Translations under genes and position numbers: made by a program | In this document: positions 33,304 through 46,608 of the stretch, piece after piece | Position numbering within the stretch: position 1 is the first letter of the stretch | How the letters are laid out: each line of letters starts with the position of its first letter | NCBI GenBank assembly: GCA_001464125.1 | Contig: LNEP01000003.1 | Span: 186,001-250,000 of the forward strand | Direction of reading: 5' to 3' | DNA length: 64,000 bases | Origin: Betaproteobacteria bacterium Ga0077540 | GTDB taxonomy: Bacteria; Pseudomonadota; Gammaproteobacteria; Burkholderiales; Methylophilaceae | The notes under the pieces: model-generated | Databases searched by the model: none | Told to the model about the DNA's origin: nothing | The model's input: the letters and a program-made list of their open reading frames with translations, nothing else

Positions 33304-34545
33304 TTATTTATCAAGGTACTTGGTAGACATTGTGAGCGTGGCATTAGTGCCACCAAAACCAAAACTGTTGGATAACGCTGTTTCAATTTTTACGTTTTCA
33401 ATCGGTTTGCGCACAATATTCAAACCTTCTGCGGCTGGATCCAAGGTCTCAATATTGGCAGAAGCAGCAATAAAGTTGTGCTTCATCATCAATAAGGTAT
33501 AAATGGCTTCATTAACACCTGCTGCCCCCAGCGCATGACCTGACAGTGATTTAGTCGAAGCAATCGCTGCCGGATTATCAGTACCGAACACTTCGCGAAT
33601 CGCTTCCAATTCTTTGGTGTCACCTACTGGGGTACTGGTGCCATGTGTGTTGATGTAATCTACCTTATCAATGGCTTTGCCATCTGCCGTTTGCAACGCC
33701 AGCTGCATACAACGAACTGCACCTTCACCGCTTGGTGCCACCATATCATAGCCATCAGATGTTGCCCCATAACCCACGACTTCCGCATAAATCTGTGCGC
33801 CGCGTGCTTTGGCATGCTCATACTCTTCCAACACCACAATGCCACCACCACCGGAAATCACAAACCCATCGCGGTTTGCATCATAAGTACGGGAAGCTTT
33901 TTCAGGCGTTTCGTTATACTTGGAAGACATAGCACCCATGGCATCAAACAAATAAGACAAGCTCCAGTGCTCTTCCTCACCGCCACCGGCAAACACAATA
34001 TCTTGTTTACCCAGTTGAATTTGCTCTACACCCGCGCCAATACAATGCGCACTGGTAGAACAGGCTGAACTAATACCATAGTTCACACCTTTAATTTTTG
34101 CACCGGTAGCTAAAGTTGCCACAATACCGCTACACATGGCTTTAGTGACCATGTAAGGCCCAACACGGCGAATCCCTTTTTCAGCCAACACAGCATTACT
34201 TTGCTCAATACTTTCGGTAGAGGGGCCACCGCCGCCCACAATAATGCCAGTACGTACATTGGAAACTAGGCTTTCATCCAAACTAGCATCGGCAATTGCT
34301 TCTTGCAAAGCCAACCAAGCGTAAGCGTGACCTTTGCCCATAAAGCGTAATAACTTGCGGTCAATCAGTTCTTCGAGATTGAGGTTTTTGATAGAACCGG
34401 CCACCTGCGAGCGCAAGCCACGCTCAGCATATTCCGGCTGATAAGTGATTCCGGATTTACCTGCTTTTAAACTTGCAAGCACTTCATCTTTGTTGTTACC
34501 AAGACTAGAAACGATGCCTAATCCTGTAATGACGACGCGACGCAT
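33304..34545 (-). CDS. fabB: 3-oxoacyl-[ACP] synthase I
   Basis: 413 aa. Elongating ketosynthase needed, with FabA, for unsaturated fatty acid synthesis. Catalytic Cys in [19 protein letters not shown] (about residue 163), and the two catalytic His in [11 protein letters not shown] and [15 protein letters not shown]. It follows fabA by 46 nt on the minus strand, a classic fabA-fabB pair. Confidence 0.95.
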   Translation of the reverse strand: MRRVVITGLGIVSSLGNNKDEVLASLKAGKSGITYQPEYAERGLRSQVAGSIKNLNLEELIDRKLLRFMGKGHAYAWLALQEAIADASLDESLVSNVRTGIIVGGGGPSTESIEQSNAVLAEKGIRRVGPYMVTKAMCSGIVATLATGAKIKGVNYGISSACSTSAHCIGAGVEQIQLGKQDIVFAGGGEEEHWSLSYLFDAMGAMSSKYNETPEKASRTYDANRDGFVISGGGGIVVLEEYEHAKARGAQIYAEVVGYGATSDGYDMVAPSGEGAVRCMQLALQTADGKAIDKVDYINTHGTSTPVGDTKELEAIREVFGTDNPAAIASTKSLSGHALGAAGVNEAIYTLLMMKHNFIAASANIETLDPAAEGLNIVRKPIENVKIETALSNSFGFGGTNATLTMSTKYLDK

Positions 34546-34591
34546 TGAGTATTCCCTTGCCTAAATCTTATTATTCTAAAAATGGTGAGTC

Positions 34592-35107
34592 TTAGAAATT
34601 GTCAGTAGTAGTAAACAAACCTACGCGCAAATCATTTGCTACGTAGATTTCACGCCCATCTACTTCCATGCGCGCATCTGCAATACCCATGACCAATTTA
34701 CGCATAATAACTCTTTTTAAATCAATATGATACCTAACCAGTTTAGCCTTAGGTAATACTTGGCCGGTAAATTTAACTTCGCCAGCGCCTAAGGCGCGAC
34801 CACGACCGGGGCCACCTTTCCAGCCTAAGTAAAATCCCACCAATTGCCACATGGCATCTAGCCCTAAACAGCCTGGCATCACTGGGTCTCCGGTAAAATG
34901 GCAATCAAAAAACCATAGGTCGGGCGTCACATCTAACTCGGCAATAATTTGCCCAGCATCATACTTGCCGCCATCTTCGGTGATGGAGACGATGCGATCA
35001 AACATTAACATCGGCGGCAATGGCAATTGCGCATTACCTTCACCAAATAACTCCCCGCGACCACACGCTAATAATTCTTCTTTGGTATAACTTGTTTGTT
35101 TAGACAT
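34592..35107 (-). CDS. fabA: 3-hydroxydecanoyl-[ACP] dehydratase/isomerase
   Basis: 171 aa, exactly the FabA size. It dehydrates 3-hydroxydecanoyl-ACP and isomerises the product to cis-3-decenoyl-ACP. Active-site His is in [22 protein letters not shown] and the catalytic Asp in the same block. It is the first gene of fabA-fabB; upstream, in the region shared with the divergent mxa operon, there is a GTATACA inverted repeat. Confidence 0.96.
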   Translation of the reverse strand: MSKQTSYTKEELLACGRGELFGEGNAQLPLPPMLMFDRIVSITEDGGKYDAGQIIAELDVTPDLWFFDCHFTGDPVMPGCLGLDAMWQLVGFYLGWKGGPGRGRALGAGEVKFTGQVLPKAKLVRYHIDLKRVIMRKLVMGIADARMEVDGREIYVANDLRVGLFTTTDNF

Positions 35108-35210
35108 TCAATATAACTTCAAATAGACGATATTTACGCTATTTTCGCTGGAAATTGCATTTAACGAAAGCCCTAACTGTAAACTAATGATGAAATAGCA
35201 AAAAAATATA

Positions 35211-35228
35211 GTATACAAACCTGTATAC
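35211..35228. promoter_or_regulatory. Inverted repeat in the fabA/mxaR divergent region
   Basis: GTATACA (35211-35217), AACC, TGTATAC (35222-35228). An 18-bp operator-like repeat about 104 bp upstream of fabA and 97 bp upstream of mxaR. Fatty-acid regulators of the TetR type bind repeats of this size, but the sequence does not match the FabR consensus I know. Confidence 0.45.
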
Positions 35229-35254
35229 ACTTTTATAAATTTGGTTTATATTAT

Positions 35255-35287
35255 TTACAAATCACTTACAAATTATTTACATTTACA
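35255..35287 (+). promoter_or_regulatory. Three 11-bp-phased TTACA direct repeats upstream of mxaR
   Basis: TTACA at 35255, 35266 and 35277, each 11 bp apart, with a further TTTACA at 35282-35287. Direct repeats at 11-bp spacing are typical of OmpR/PhoB-family regulator sites. The last repeat is 38 nt before the mxaR ATG. Confidence 0.5.
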
Positions 35288-35324
35288 CCATTCTTCACCA
35301 CTTTTACTCTTTTAGGAATCCACG

Positions 35325-36341
35325 ATGAGCGATCGTCTACTTGCCGACTGGCGCCAGCATGCCTTAACCCTAGAATCCGAAGTCAATAAAGTTGTCGTCG
35401 GTCAAAGCAATCCAGTACGTTTGATTACGATTGCGATTTTCGCACGCGGACACGTGTTGCTAGAAGGCGACGTAGGTGTTGGTAAAACCACGCTGTTACG
35501 CGCATTTACGCGCGGCATTGGTGGTGGTTATCAGCGTATAGAAGGCACGATTGATTTGATGCCCAACGATTTGGTGTATCACACTTATTTAGGTGAAGAC
35601 GGCAAACCACATGTCAGCGCTGGACCATTGTTAATGTCTGGTGAAAATCTATCTGTATTCTTTTTTAACGAGATCAACCGCGCACGCCCACAAGTGCATT
35701 CTCTGCTCTTGCGCGTGATGGCGGAGCGCACGTTGTCTGCGTTCAATAAAGAACATGTGTTTCCACACATGATTGTGTTTGCCGACCGTAACCAAGTGGA
35801 AAAAGAAGAGACGTTCGAAATTCCATCGGCCGCTCGTGACCGCTTTATGATGGAAATCCCAATCGTTGTACCCAACGATGATGCCATCATGCAAGGCCTG
35901 ATGTTTGATACGAAATTTCATAACGTAGATGCATTGGTCGATACGCTCAGAGCGGATATTTTACAATTTGACCAACTCAATAGCTTCTCCAGCGTGATAC
36001 AAAACAGTGTTGAAGCCTCGCCTACCCTGCAGAAATATGCGCTGAATCTTTGGAAAGCCACGCGTCAACCGCTGGAATATGGTGTCAAAGTCAGTAACGT
36101 AGACATGAACCGGTTAGTTTTAGCTGGCGCTAGCCCACGCGGTATGAGCATGATGTTACGTGCTGCACGCGTAAACGCATGGTTGAACGAGCGCACAGCG
36201 GTGACACCAGAAGACATTCATGCGGTATTCCATGAAACCGTGGCGCACCGCTTAGTATTCAGCCCTGTGTATGAGATGCGCCGCACCGAAATTGCGCGTG
36301 AAATGCTGACCAGCATTATTAATGTGGTAGCAGCACCCTAA
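35325..36341 (+). CDS. mxaR: MoxR-family AAA+ ATPase MxaR
   Basis: 338 aa. Walker A EGDVGVGKTTLLRAFT near residue 48 and Walker B/NEINRARPQVHSLLL, with the sensor region FADRNQVEKEETFEIPSAARDRF, typical of MoxR chaperone ATPases. The first of six tightly packed genes in the order R-S-A-C-K-L, as in the methanol dehydrogenase cluster of methylotrophs. MoxR proteins work with vWA-domain partners; MxaC, MxaL and MxaS here fit. The mxaFJGI structural genes are not upstream; fabA lies there instead. Confidence 0.88.
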   Translation: MSDRLLADWRQHALTLESEVNKVVVGQSNPVRLITIAIFARGHVLLEGDVGVGKTTLLRAFTRGIGGGYQRIEGTIDLMPNDLVYHTYLGEDGKPHVSAGPLLMSGENLSVFFFNEINRARPQVHSLLLRVMAERTLSAFNKEHVFPHMIVFADRNQVEKEETFEIPSAARDRFMMEIPIVVPNDDAIMQGLMFDTKFHNVDALVDTLRADILQFDQLNSFSSVIQNSVEASPTLQKYALNLWKATRQPLEYGVKVSNVDMNRLVLAGASPRGMSMMLRAARVNAWLNERTAVTPEDIHAVFHETVAHRLVFSPVYEMRRTEIAREMLTSIINVVAAP

Positions 36342-36361
36342 TCTAGACTTGAGTACAGTAC

Positions 36362-37228
36362 ATGACTGGCTTTAATGAGATAAAAGAGTTTTCTTACCAC
36401 ATCGGTTGGCGTAACCGCGGCAGACATCCTGGTCGTCACGCCAGTACGCAGCGCGGCATGGGCATGGAATTTATCGGCCATACTACGTTGGTTGCTTATC
36501 CAGATCCGCGCCGTATCGATTTGCGTCAAACCATTCGCGATCCGATGGAGCAAGTGTATGTGCGCTTATTTAATCAAAAAAGCGCCACGCCTGTGTTTGC
36601 CATTTGCGATATGTCTGGCAGTATGAACTTTGGCGCAAAGACACGCAAAATCCGCCGTGCAGCTGACATCGTCGAATCTATTGCAAGGTCTGCAAGCAGA
36701 AATGCGGATCCTTTTGGTTTTGTCGGCTTTGATGAAATTGTGCGTGAAGATTGGATTAGCACTGCCTCTTTCAAATCACAGCGCGCCATAGAGCTCATGG
36801 AGCGTCTGAAAGAACATCATCCACAAATGGTCTCAGGAAACGGTGTTGCCGATGTCTGGCGCTATCTGCCTAGAGAGCGTTCATTGGTATTTATGGTGTC
36901 CGATTTCCATATGCCGCTCAAGCAGTTAGAAGAAGCGTTAGCGAACTTACTAAGGCATCATATTGTGCCGGTGGTGCTATGGGATGCCGACGAATATACC
37001 GCGTTACCGGAATTTGGAATCACTGCAGTCACCGACCCAGAATCAGGTGTTAAGCGCACGTTGTTTCTGCGTAAAGAGTACCGTGACCGCATTATTGCTG
37101 CTTTTGAAGCACGCCGTGAAGCCATCTACAAACTCTTCATGCAGTTTGATATGCCACCTTTCTTTGTAGAGGGTGAGTTTGATGCAGACGCTCTAACTGA
37201 ATACTTTCATCAATTTGTTGCCGCTTAA
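36362..37228 (+). CDS. mxaS: MxaS, DUF58-type protein
   Basis: 288 aa, 20 nt after mxaR. DUF58 proteins contain a vWA-like domain; here PVFAICDMSGSMNFGAK (about residue 85) is a MIDAS-like D-x-S-x-S motif, followed by RRAADIVESIARSA and LVFMVSDFHMPLKQLE. No membrane helix is evident. It is considered a partner of the MoxR ATPase in methanol dehydrogenase maturation; the precise role is not known. Confidence 0.85.
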   Translation: MTGFNEIKEFSYHIGWRNRGRHPGRHASTQRGMGMEFIGHTTLVAYPDPRRIDLRQTIRDPMEQVYVRLFNQKSATPVFAICDMSGSMNFGAKTRKIRRAADIVESIARSASRNADPFGFVGFDEIVREDWISTASFKSQRAIELMERLKEHHPQMVSGNGVADVWRYLPRERSLVFMVSDFHMPLKQLEEALANLLRHHIVPVVLWDADEYTALPEFGITAVTDPESGVKRTLFLRKEYRDRIIAAFEARREAIYKLFMQFDMPPFFVEGEFDADALTEYFHQFVAA

Positions 37229-37244
37229 TGTATTTCTACACACT

Positions 37245-38249
37245 ATGAAAAATTTTTTACATACCCTGCTCATGACCTTAAGTATAGGACTGCTTTCTGG
37301 CCATGTATATGCATTAGAAACAGATTTTTTGCCCGATGTAAAAGATGGTGTTGTGAGCATCAACATTAAAGAGCCTGAACGCGATGTAGGTTACACCGTA
37401 GGCGATATTCTGACGCGGAACATTACCATAACCATCAAAAAACCTTACGTACTGGTGGAAGAATCGCTACCAATTGTAGGTTATGAGCGCAGGTATAAAG
37501 GTCAGTTAATAGGCATTGATTTAGCCAAACTCGATTACAGCAAAGAAAGCGCAAAAGAAGCCAACACGCACCACATTTCTCTGAGTTATCAAGTATTTAC
37601 TAACAATGTAGTTGCCAAGCCTGCGGCATTGCCCGGTGAGTATTTGCGGCTGTTGGACACATCATCCAAAGATAGAAAAGTCTACAGATATCGTATCCCT
37701 AGCTGGAACTTCTCTATCTCACCCATCTCTGTTTTCGGACAAGTTAAAGTGGAGTCAGATATGAGTGGCTACCGTGGACCTTTATTGCTAGATGCCTCAC
37801 CCCTAAAAGTACGATTGAACGTGCTGCTTACAGTGCTAGCGATTGCTTTGGTTGCACTGTTATATATGCTAGGCAAACATACATGGTTACCACGTATGGG
37901 TGGCCCTTTTGCAAAAGCATACCGCAGTATTGCTAAATCAACACACAATGCAGAAGGTTTGCAGCAGGCAGTGAATCGCTTGCACGATGCATTAAATACT
38001 AGCGCAGGCTACAGCTTGTTTAGCAATAATCTCAGTGCATTTTTACTGAAGAAACCTGCTTTCCAACATATCCAAGCCGAGCTAGCACAGTTTTTTGATT
38101 TATCACGTCAAGTGTTCTTTGAGCCCAATCCAAACAAATCTCTGGGCGAGCAGGAATGGGCTTGGCTAGCGCAGTTCTGTAAACAATGTCGTGATTGTGA
38201 GCGCGGTTTGATTCCGGATAGCGTTAGCACCTCACGTAAGGCAGCTTAA
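37245..38249 (+). CDS. mxaA: MxaA, periplasmic/membrane methanol dehydrogenase maturation protein
   Basis: 334 aa from ATG 37245, 16 nt after mxaS. A signal peptide (NFLHTLLMTLSIGLLSGHVYA) is followed by a beta-rich periplasmic domain (about 25-190, VSINIKEPERDVGYTVGDIL), a membrane helix near residue 200 (VLLTVLAIALVALLYML), and a cytoplasmic helical C-terminal part. In Methylobacterium mxaA, mxaC, mxaK and mxaL are required for calcium insertion into methanol dehydrogenase. Assignment is by position and overall architecture. Confidence 0.82.
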   Translation: MKNFLHTLLMTLSIGLLSGHVYALETDFLPDVKDGVVSINIKEPERDVGYTVGDILTRNITITIKKPYVLVEESLPIVGYERRYKGQLIGIDLAKLDYSKESAKEANTHHISLSYQVFTNNVVAKPAALPGEYLRLLDTSSKDRKVYRYRIPSWNFSISPISVFGQVKVESDMSGYRGPLLLDASPLKVRLNVLLTVLAIALVALLYMLGKHTWLPRMGGPFAKAYRSIAKSTHNAEGLQQAVNRLHDALNTSAGYSLFSNNLSAFLLKKPAFQHIQAELAQFFDLSRQVFFEPNPNKSLGEQEWAWLAQFCKQCRDCERGLIPDSVSTSRKAA

Positions 38250-38251
38250 AG

Positions 38252-39235
38252 ATGGCGTTTTCTAATCCTTATGTGTTGTGGCTGCTCCCACTTGCATTAT
38301 TGCCGCTGGTATTTCAGCGTACCCATGCGCACAACTACTCATGGTTGGACATGCTTCCAGCAGATCCTCTTTCTAATATCATCGGCTTTATTTTAAAAAT
38401 ACTGGCCGTATGCATTCTTACCAGCATTATCATTGGATTAAGTGCGCCACATAGCCATCAACAAGAGGTGGAACGCATTGGTGTTGGTGCGCAAATTGCT
38501 CTTGTATTGGATCGCAGTGCCAGTATGGATGACCCGTTTTCGGGCACTTCGTCTACCACTGTGGGTGAAACCAAATCAGCAGCGGCTAGCCGTTTAATTA
38601 CTCAGTTTGTGAAATCCCGCCAAAACGACATGATGGGCATGATTACCTTTAGTAACTCTGCTATGTATGTACTACCGCTCACCGAAAATAAAGAGGCGAT
38701 TGTAGCTGCTGTTCGCGCCACCGCTGGCAATGCGCTATTCCAAACCAATATCGGCAGCGGCTTAACCTCAGGGGCTGGCTTGTTTGACAAAGTGCCTAAC
38801 TCTGGCTCACGTGCCGTAATTTTACTTTCAGACGGCGCTGGTAGGATTGACGCCAACACCCAAGAAAAAATTCGTGAGTGGTTCGACCGCATGGAAATCG
38901 GGTTGTATTGGATTGTGCTCAGACAACCCGGTGGCTTGAGTATTTTTGATAAAAACTACAAACCGCAAGAGGATCAGCCTTTGCCTCCAGAAATCGAGTT
39001 GTATGAGTTTTTTAAAACGTTGAAAACACCATTCAATGCCTATGAAGCTGAGAATCCACGCACCTTGCAAACTGCGATAGATGACATTAACCGTAAAGAG
39101 AAAAAACCAATTAAGTATATGGAAAAAATCCCAGGTAAAGATTTTTCCAATATTTTCTTTTTGATAGCAGCAGTATTGATTGCACTACTGTTAGGCGTGA
39201 AATATTTAGAGGTCAACACATGGCGTACAACATAA
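38252..39235 (+). CDS. mxaC: MxaC, membrane vWA-domain protein
   Basis: 327 aa, 2 nt after mxaA. Two N-terminal membrane segments (VLWLLPLALLPLVFQ and IIGFILKILAVCILTSIIIGL), a vWA domain with MIDAS motif LDRSASMDD and VILLSDGAGRID, and a C-terminal membrane helix (FSNIFFLIAAVLIALLLGV). This is the BatA-like arrangement seen in MxaC. It overlaps mxaK by 16 nt. Confidence 0.86.
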   Translation: MAFSNPYVLWLLPLALLPLVFQRTHAHNYSWLDMLPADPLSNIIGFILKILAVCILTSIIIGLSAPHSHQQEVERIGVGAQIALVLDRSASMDDPFSGTSSTTVGETKSAAASRLITQFVKSRQNDMMGMITFSNSAMYVLPLTENKEAIVAAVRATAGNALFQTNIGSGLTSGAGLFDKVPNSGSRAVILLSDGAGRIDANTQEKIREWFDRMEIGLYWIVLRQPGGLSIFDKNYKPQEDQPLPPEIELYEFFKTLKTPFNAYEAENPRTLQTAIDDINRKEKKPIKYMEKIPGKDFSNIFFLIAAVLIALLLGVKYLEVNTWRTT

Positions 39236-39774
39236 CATCTTGGTTTACAGTGAAAAAACTTACTTGGCTATTGGTGGGCATTAGTTTGCTGTGCATACTA
39301 ACCAGCTTATATACTTACCAAAGTATTCAGAAAATTAATGCTTTCAACAAAGCAGTGCTTGCTGGCAAAACACCAGAAACGCATCAACAAAGCTTTGAGG
39401 CTAAATTTGCCACCGCGCTTTATTTAGCCAAAAAAGAACGCTACAAAGAAGCTACCCTGCTATTTACGCAACTGATGCCTAAAGGCAATGATGAACAAAA
39501 AGCAGCGGTGCAGTACAACATTGGCAACATGTTCTTTTTACGCGGATTAGCCATTAACGGCACCAACATGACCGTGCGTAACGAAGCTGAATACTTTATC
39601 CGTCAAGCCAAAGCTGCCTATCAGGCATCATTAAAACTAGACAATAGCCATTGGGATGCGCGTCACAACATGGATCGGCTGCTGACCATGTTGCCAGGCA
39701 CGCCAACACCAGGCGTAGGAGAGTCTGACTCACCCGGTTTGATTATGGGCAATATTCCGGTGGGACTACCTTAA
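39220..39774 (+). CDS. mxaK: MxaK
   Basis: 184 aa, overlapping mxaC by 16 nt. One N-terminal membrane helix (LTWLLVGISLLCILTSLYTY) and a helical, TPR-like periplasmic part (FATALYLAKKERYKEATLLF, QYNIGNMFFLRGL, YQASLKLDNSHWDARHNMDRL). Part of the MxaACKL group for calcium insertion into methanol dehydrogenase. The call rests on order plus this architecture. Confidence 0.84.
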   Translation: MAYNITSWFTVKKLTWLLVGISLLCILTSLYTYQSIQKINAFNKAVLAGKTPETHQQSFEAKFATALYLAKKERYKEATLLFTQLMPKGNDEQKAAVQYNIGNMFFLRGLAINGTNMTVRNEAEYFIRQAKAAYQASLKLDNSHWDARHNMDRLLTMLPGTPTPGVGESDSPGLIMGNIPVGLP

Positions 39775-39776
39775 TT

Positions 39777-40787
39777 ATGTCTAAGAAACTCTTCAATTAT
39801 TTACGCCATCGACGCGATTTGGCCTTGCTATTCACAGCATTGTTGCTGCTAATCGTGGCAATGTTCAAACCGACTGTGCCGATTAAACGCGATATCTACA
39901 GTTACTTGTTAGTAGCAGATATTTCACAAAGTATGAATGTGAAAGACATGTCGATTCTGGGCAAACCAGCCACGCGTATGGAGTATCAAAAATATATGCT
40001 TCACCGTGTGATTGGCGAACTACCATGCGGCACATTGGTTAGTGTAGGGTTATTTGCTGGCGTTAGTGTTGCCGCTCTGTATACACCGATTGAAGTCTGT
40101 GAAAATTTTCACGCGATTGAAGACAGCATCGATCATTTGGATTGGCGCATGGGCTGGTCTGGCAACAGTCGTGTGCGCGAAAGCATGTTTACACTAGCCA
40201 GATTGATTCGGAGCTTCCCGGAACCTGCGCAAGTAGTCTATTTTAGTGATGGTGAAGAAGCGCCTAAACTGCATGCGTTCAACACCAAAGATCTGACCGG
40301 GTTTCAAGGCGGTAAAAATTGGCTATTTGTAGGCATCGGTAGCGACAAAGGCACCGCGGTACCTAAGCTTGATGCGAATAACCAGTTAATTGGTTATTGG
40401 TCAAATGAAAGTTTTGCCATGCAGCCTGGTATTGCACAAATTTCTGAAGCTAACATTGGTATTCGCGATGACAACGTTGCCCCCGGTGAGAGTGACCGCT
40501 ATTTATCTAGGCTGGATGAAAAATATCTTGAGTCTATTGCAAAAGAGGTGACTGGCAACTATGTGAATGGTGAGAGTGTGCAAAAAGTACTAGCTGCGAT
40601 GAAAGCACAACCACCAGCGCGCCGAGACAAAGCACGTTTCGAGTTGCGTTGGCTATTAGCCAGCTTTGCCGGTTTACTGTTCTTAATGGCTTATATTCCT
40701 AAACACCCCATTAATGAAAGTAAACATGCATGGCAGATACTGCGCATGCGCTTTAGACGCTATTCAGCCAATACATCTAAAGTTTGA
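39777..40787 (+). CDS. mxaL: MxaL, membrane vWA-domain protein
   Basis: 336 aa, 2 nt after mxaK. N-terminal membrane helix (LALLFTALLLLIVAMF), vWA domain with MIDAS motif VADISQSMNVKD and VVYFSDGEEAPKLHAF, and a C-terminal membrane helix (ELRWLLASFAGLLFLMAYI). It is the last gene of the mxaRSACKL run; no mxaD follows. Its 3' end overlaps the converging ygfX-like gene by 28 nt. Confidence 0.86.
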   Translation: MSKKLFNYLRHRRDLALLFTALLLLIVAMFKPTVPIKRDIYSYLLVADISQSMNVKDMSILGKPATRMEYQKYMLHRVIGELPCGTLVSVGLFAGVSVAALYTPIEVCENFHAIEDSIDHLDWRMGWSGNSRVRESMFTLARLIRSFPEPAQVVYFSDGEEAPKLHAFNTKDLTGFQGGKNWLFVGIGSDKGTAVPKLDANNQLIGYWSNESFAMQPGIAQISEANIGIRDDNVAPGESDRYLSRLDEKYLESIAKEVTGNYVNGESVQKVLAAMKAQPPARRDKARFELRWLLASFAGLLFLMAYIPKHPINESKHAWQILRMRFRRYSANTSKV

Positions 40788-41248
40788 TGTGTAGCTGTGT
40801 TAGGCTTTCCCCAATTCAGCCAAATCCGAAGTTTGCGGTATTGTTGAGGCTCTTCTGCGTTCCAAGGTGTAATCATTAGGCTATTACGCAAGCCATACTG
40901 ATATGCCAATCGTTTAAAGCGCAATATGGTCAGCCTAGGATGGCTGACAGTGGAAACAAGCAACATCACTTCAATCATATCTCCACGCTGATTATGCAGA
41001 CGCACTTGACCATGGCTTGTCACCTCGACCAATTGCCAAGACCAAGGTAAACATAACAGGACATCCTGCAATATCGCATAAATTATCGCTATAATCACTG
41101 TGACGGCAATCGCACACTTAAGTAGTAGTGGGAGCTTGACTAGCACTAAACTGATTAGGCTGAGCATTGAAACCAACACATACCAACCCAATATCCGATA
41201 GGAAGGTTTTAGCTTGAGATATATCGCCGGAACTATTCTTGTTTTCAT
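40760..41248 (-). CDS. YgfX (CptA)-like membrane protein
   Basis: 162 aa from ATG 41248; ATG 41272 would add eight residues. Two adjacent membrane helices (WYVLVSMLSLISLVLV and KCAIAVTVIIAIIYAIL) precede a beta-rich C-terminal domain, the YgfX pattern. In E. coli ygfX lies beside sdhE and near ygfZ; here it is divergent from ygfZ, which supports the call. E. coli YgfX has been described both as a toxin acting on FtsZ/MreB and as a membrane factor linked to flavinylation; neither is shown here. Confidence 0.65.
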   Translation of the reverse strand: MKTRIVPAIYLKLKPSYRILGWYVLVSMLSLISLVLVKLPLLLKCAIAVTVIIAIIYAILQDVLLCLPWSWQLVEVTSHGQVRLHNQRGDMIEVMLLVSTVSHPRLTILRFKRLAYQYGLRNSLMITPWNAEEPQQYRKLRIWLNWGKPNTATHQTLDVLAE

Positions 41249-41278
41249 TTTTAACTCTAACTTTAGGCACATACTGGC

Positions 41279-42322
41279 ATGACTGCAACGCAATGGCAAT
41301 CCTATTTAAACGCACACGGCGCTCATATCGAAAATGATGCAGTGGTGGATTTTGGTCAGCCATCGCAAGAAATTGCGCAAACAGCACAAAGCAACACGCT
41401 ATGCGATTTATCGCATTTAGCGTTATTAGAAATTGACGGCGCGGATGCAGTGACTTTTCTGCAAGGGCAAGTCACCAATGATGTTAAGTTGTTGAATGGT
41501 CATGTAGCACACTACACCGGATATTGTTCTCCAAAAGGTAGGTTGCTAGCATTATTTTTGGCGTTTGCGCATCAGGGGCATATCCATTTGCAGCTACCCA
41601 AACCAATTGCCGAAGCGATTACTAAACGCCTAAAAATGTTTGTGATGCGAAGCAAAGTCACCATTAGCGATAGCGCTGACCGCATTATCAAGCTTGGACT
41701 AAATGGCCCGCAAGCGACACCGTTGTTACTAGAACATTTTAGTGATGTGCCGACAGCACCTTACACGCTAAGTACTTTAGAAAACGCTACTTTGCTTAAA
41801 TTACCTAGCATTGACGGGCATGATCGCTACCAGATATTGACCACCGTAGATTTCGCAACGCCCTTATGGGACTCACTCAAACAAAAAGCCAGTCCAGTTG
41901 GCAAGCCATGTTGGGATTGGCTAGAAATTAACGCAGGTATTCCGGAAATCGTCGCATCTACCCAAGAACAATTTGTGCCACAAATGGTGAATTTAGATTT
42001 ACTGAATGCCATCAACTTCAAAAAAGGTTGCTATACCGGCCAAGAGATTGTGGCACGTACGCACTATTTGGGCAGCGTCAAACGCCGGACATTCTTAATG
42101 CATATTGCCAGTGAACAGGTGCCAAATCCAAATGATAAGCTTTTGGATAGTAATGGCGCTGAGGTAGGACAAATTGTTCGCAGCGCACCTGCAATTACTG
42201 GCGGATTCGATGTATTGGCTGAGTTGAGAATAGAAATTCAACAAGCTGGGCCGGTGTATTGGCAAAGTTATGAACTTACGCCTAAACCACTGCCCTACTC
42301 TTTAGGTTTAGATGAAGCTTGA
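41279..42322 (+). CDS. ygfZ: YgfZ/GcvT-family folate-binding Fe-S factor
   Basis: 347 aa. YgfZ is a folate-binding protein that helps repair or assemble Fe-S enzymes. The hallmark KGCYTGQEIVARTHYLG (Cys of the K-G-C-Y-x-G-Q-E motif) is near residue 247; the N-terminal barrel includes FLQGQVTNDVKLL and YCSPKGRLLALFL. It diverges from the ygfX-like gene and overlaps the convergent ftsB end by 28 nt. Confidence 0.92.
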   Translation: MTATQWQSYLNAHGAHIENDAVVDFGQPSQEIAQTAQSNTLCDLSHLALLEIDGADAVTFLQGQVTNDVKLLNGHVAHYTGYCSPKGRLLALFLAFAHQGHIHLQLPKPIAEAITKRLKMFVMRSKVTISDSADRIIKLGLNGPQATPLLLEHFSDVPTAPYTLSTLENATLLKLPSIDGHDRYQILTTVDFATPLWDSLKQKASPVGKPCWDWLEINAGIPEIVASTQEQFVPQMVNLDLLNAINFKKGCYTGQEIVARTHYLGSVKRRTFLMHIASEQVPNPNDKLLDSNGAEVGQIVRSAPAITGGFDVLAELRIEIQQAGPVYWQSYELTPKPLPYSLGLDEA

Positions 42323-42681
42323 GTTTCAGGTATATTAATTTCTGGGGTTAGGTTATTAGCAGTGGGAATATCTACAGCGGACGATGGTGCTTCTAAAGCT
42401 CGCAACATGGGCTGATCAATCACTTGGTAAAATACTTCGTCTTCTTTGATCATGCCTAGTTCACTACGCGCACGTTCTTCAATAGCCGCGTTACCTTGCT
42501 TTAAGTCGCGAACTTCTGCACGCAATGTGTCGTTGCGTAACTTATAACTGACATTGAGTTTTTTCTGCTCATCAATTTTCTGACTTACATTCCACACTCT
42601 CAACCAGCTACCTTTGCCTAGCCACAGCGGGTACTGTAGCAAGGCAATCAGGACAACAAATATAAGCGTTAGCGCTTTCAA
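42295..42681 (-). CDS. ftsB: Cell division protein FtsB
   Basis: 128 aa. A short N terminus, one membrane helix (LTLIFVVLIALLQYPLWLG), then a periplasmic coiled coil (SQKIDEQKKLNVSYKLRNDTLRAEVRDLKQG split over two heptad blocks) ending in EERARSELGMIKEDEVFYQVI, the FtsB/DivIC signature. The C-terminal 40 residues are a Pro/Ser/Thr-rich extension. FtsB joins FtsL and FtsQ in the divisome. It starts 3 nt after eno, the usual eno-ftsB pair. Confidence 0.92.
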   Translation of the reverse strand: MKALTLIFVVLIALLQYPLWLGKGSWLRVWNVSQKIDEQKKLNVSYKLRNDTLRAEVRDLKQGNAAIEERARSELGMIKEDEVFYQVIDQPMLRALEAPSSAVDIPTANNLTPEINIPETQASSKPKE

Positions 42682-42684
42682 CTG

Positions 42685-46538
<3,854 letters not shown>

Positions 46539-46608
46539 TCACCACAACGAAAGCGGTGATAAATAAATCAAAATAAAACGCTGTACAACTGGGTGTTGAC
46601 TGTACTAG

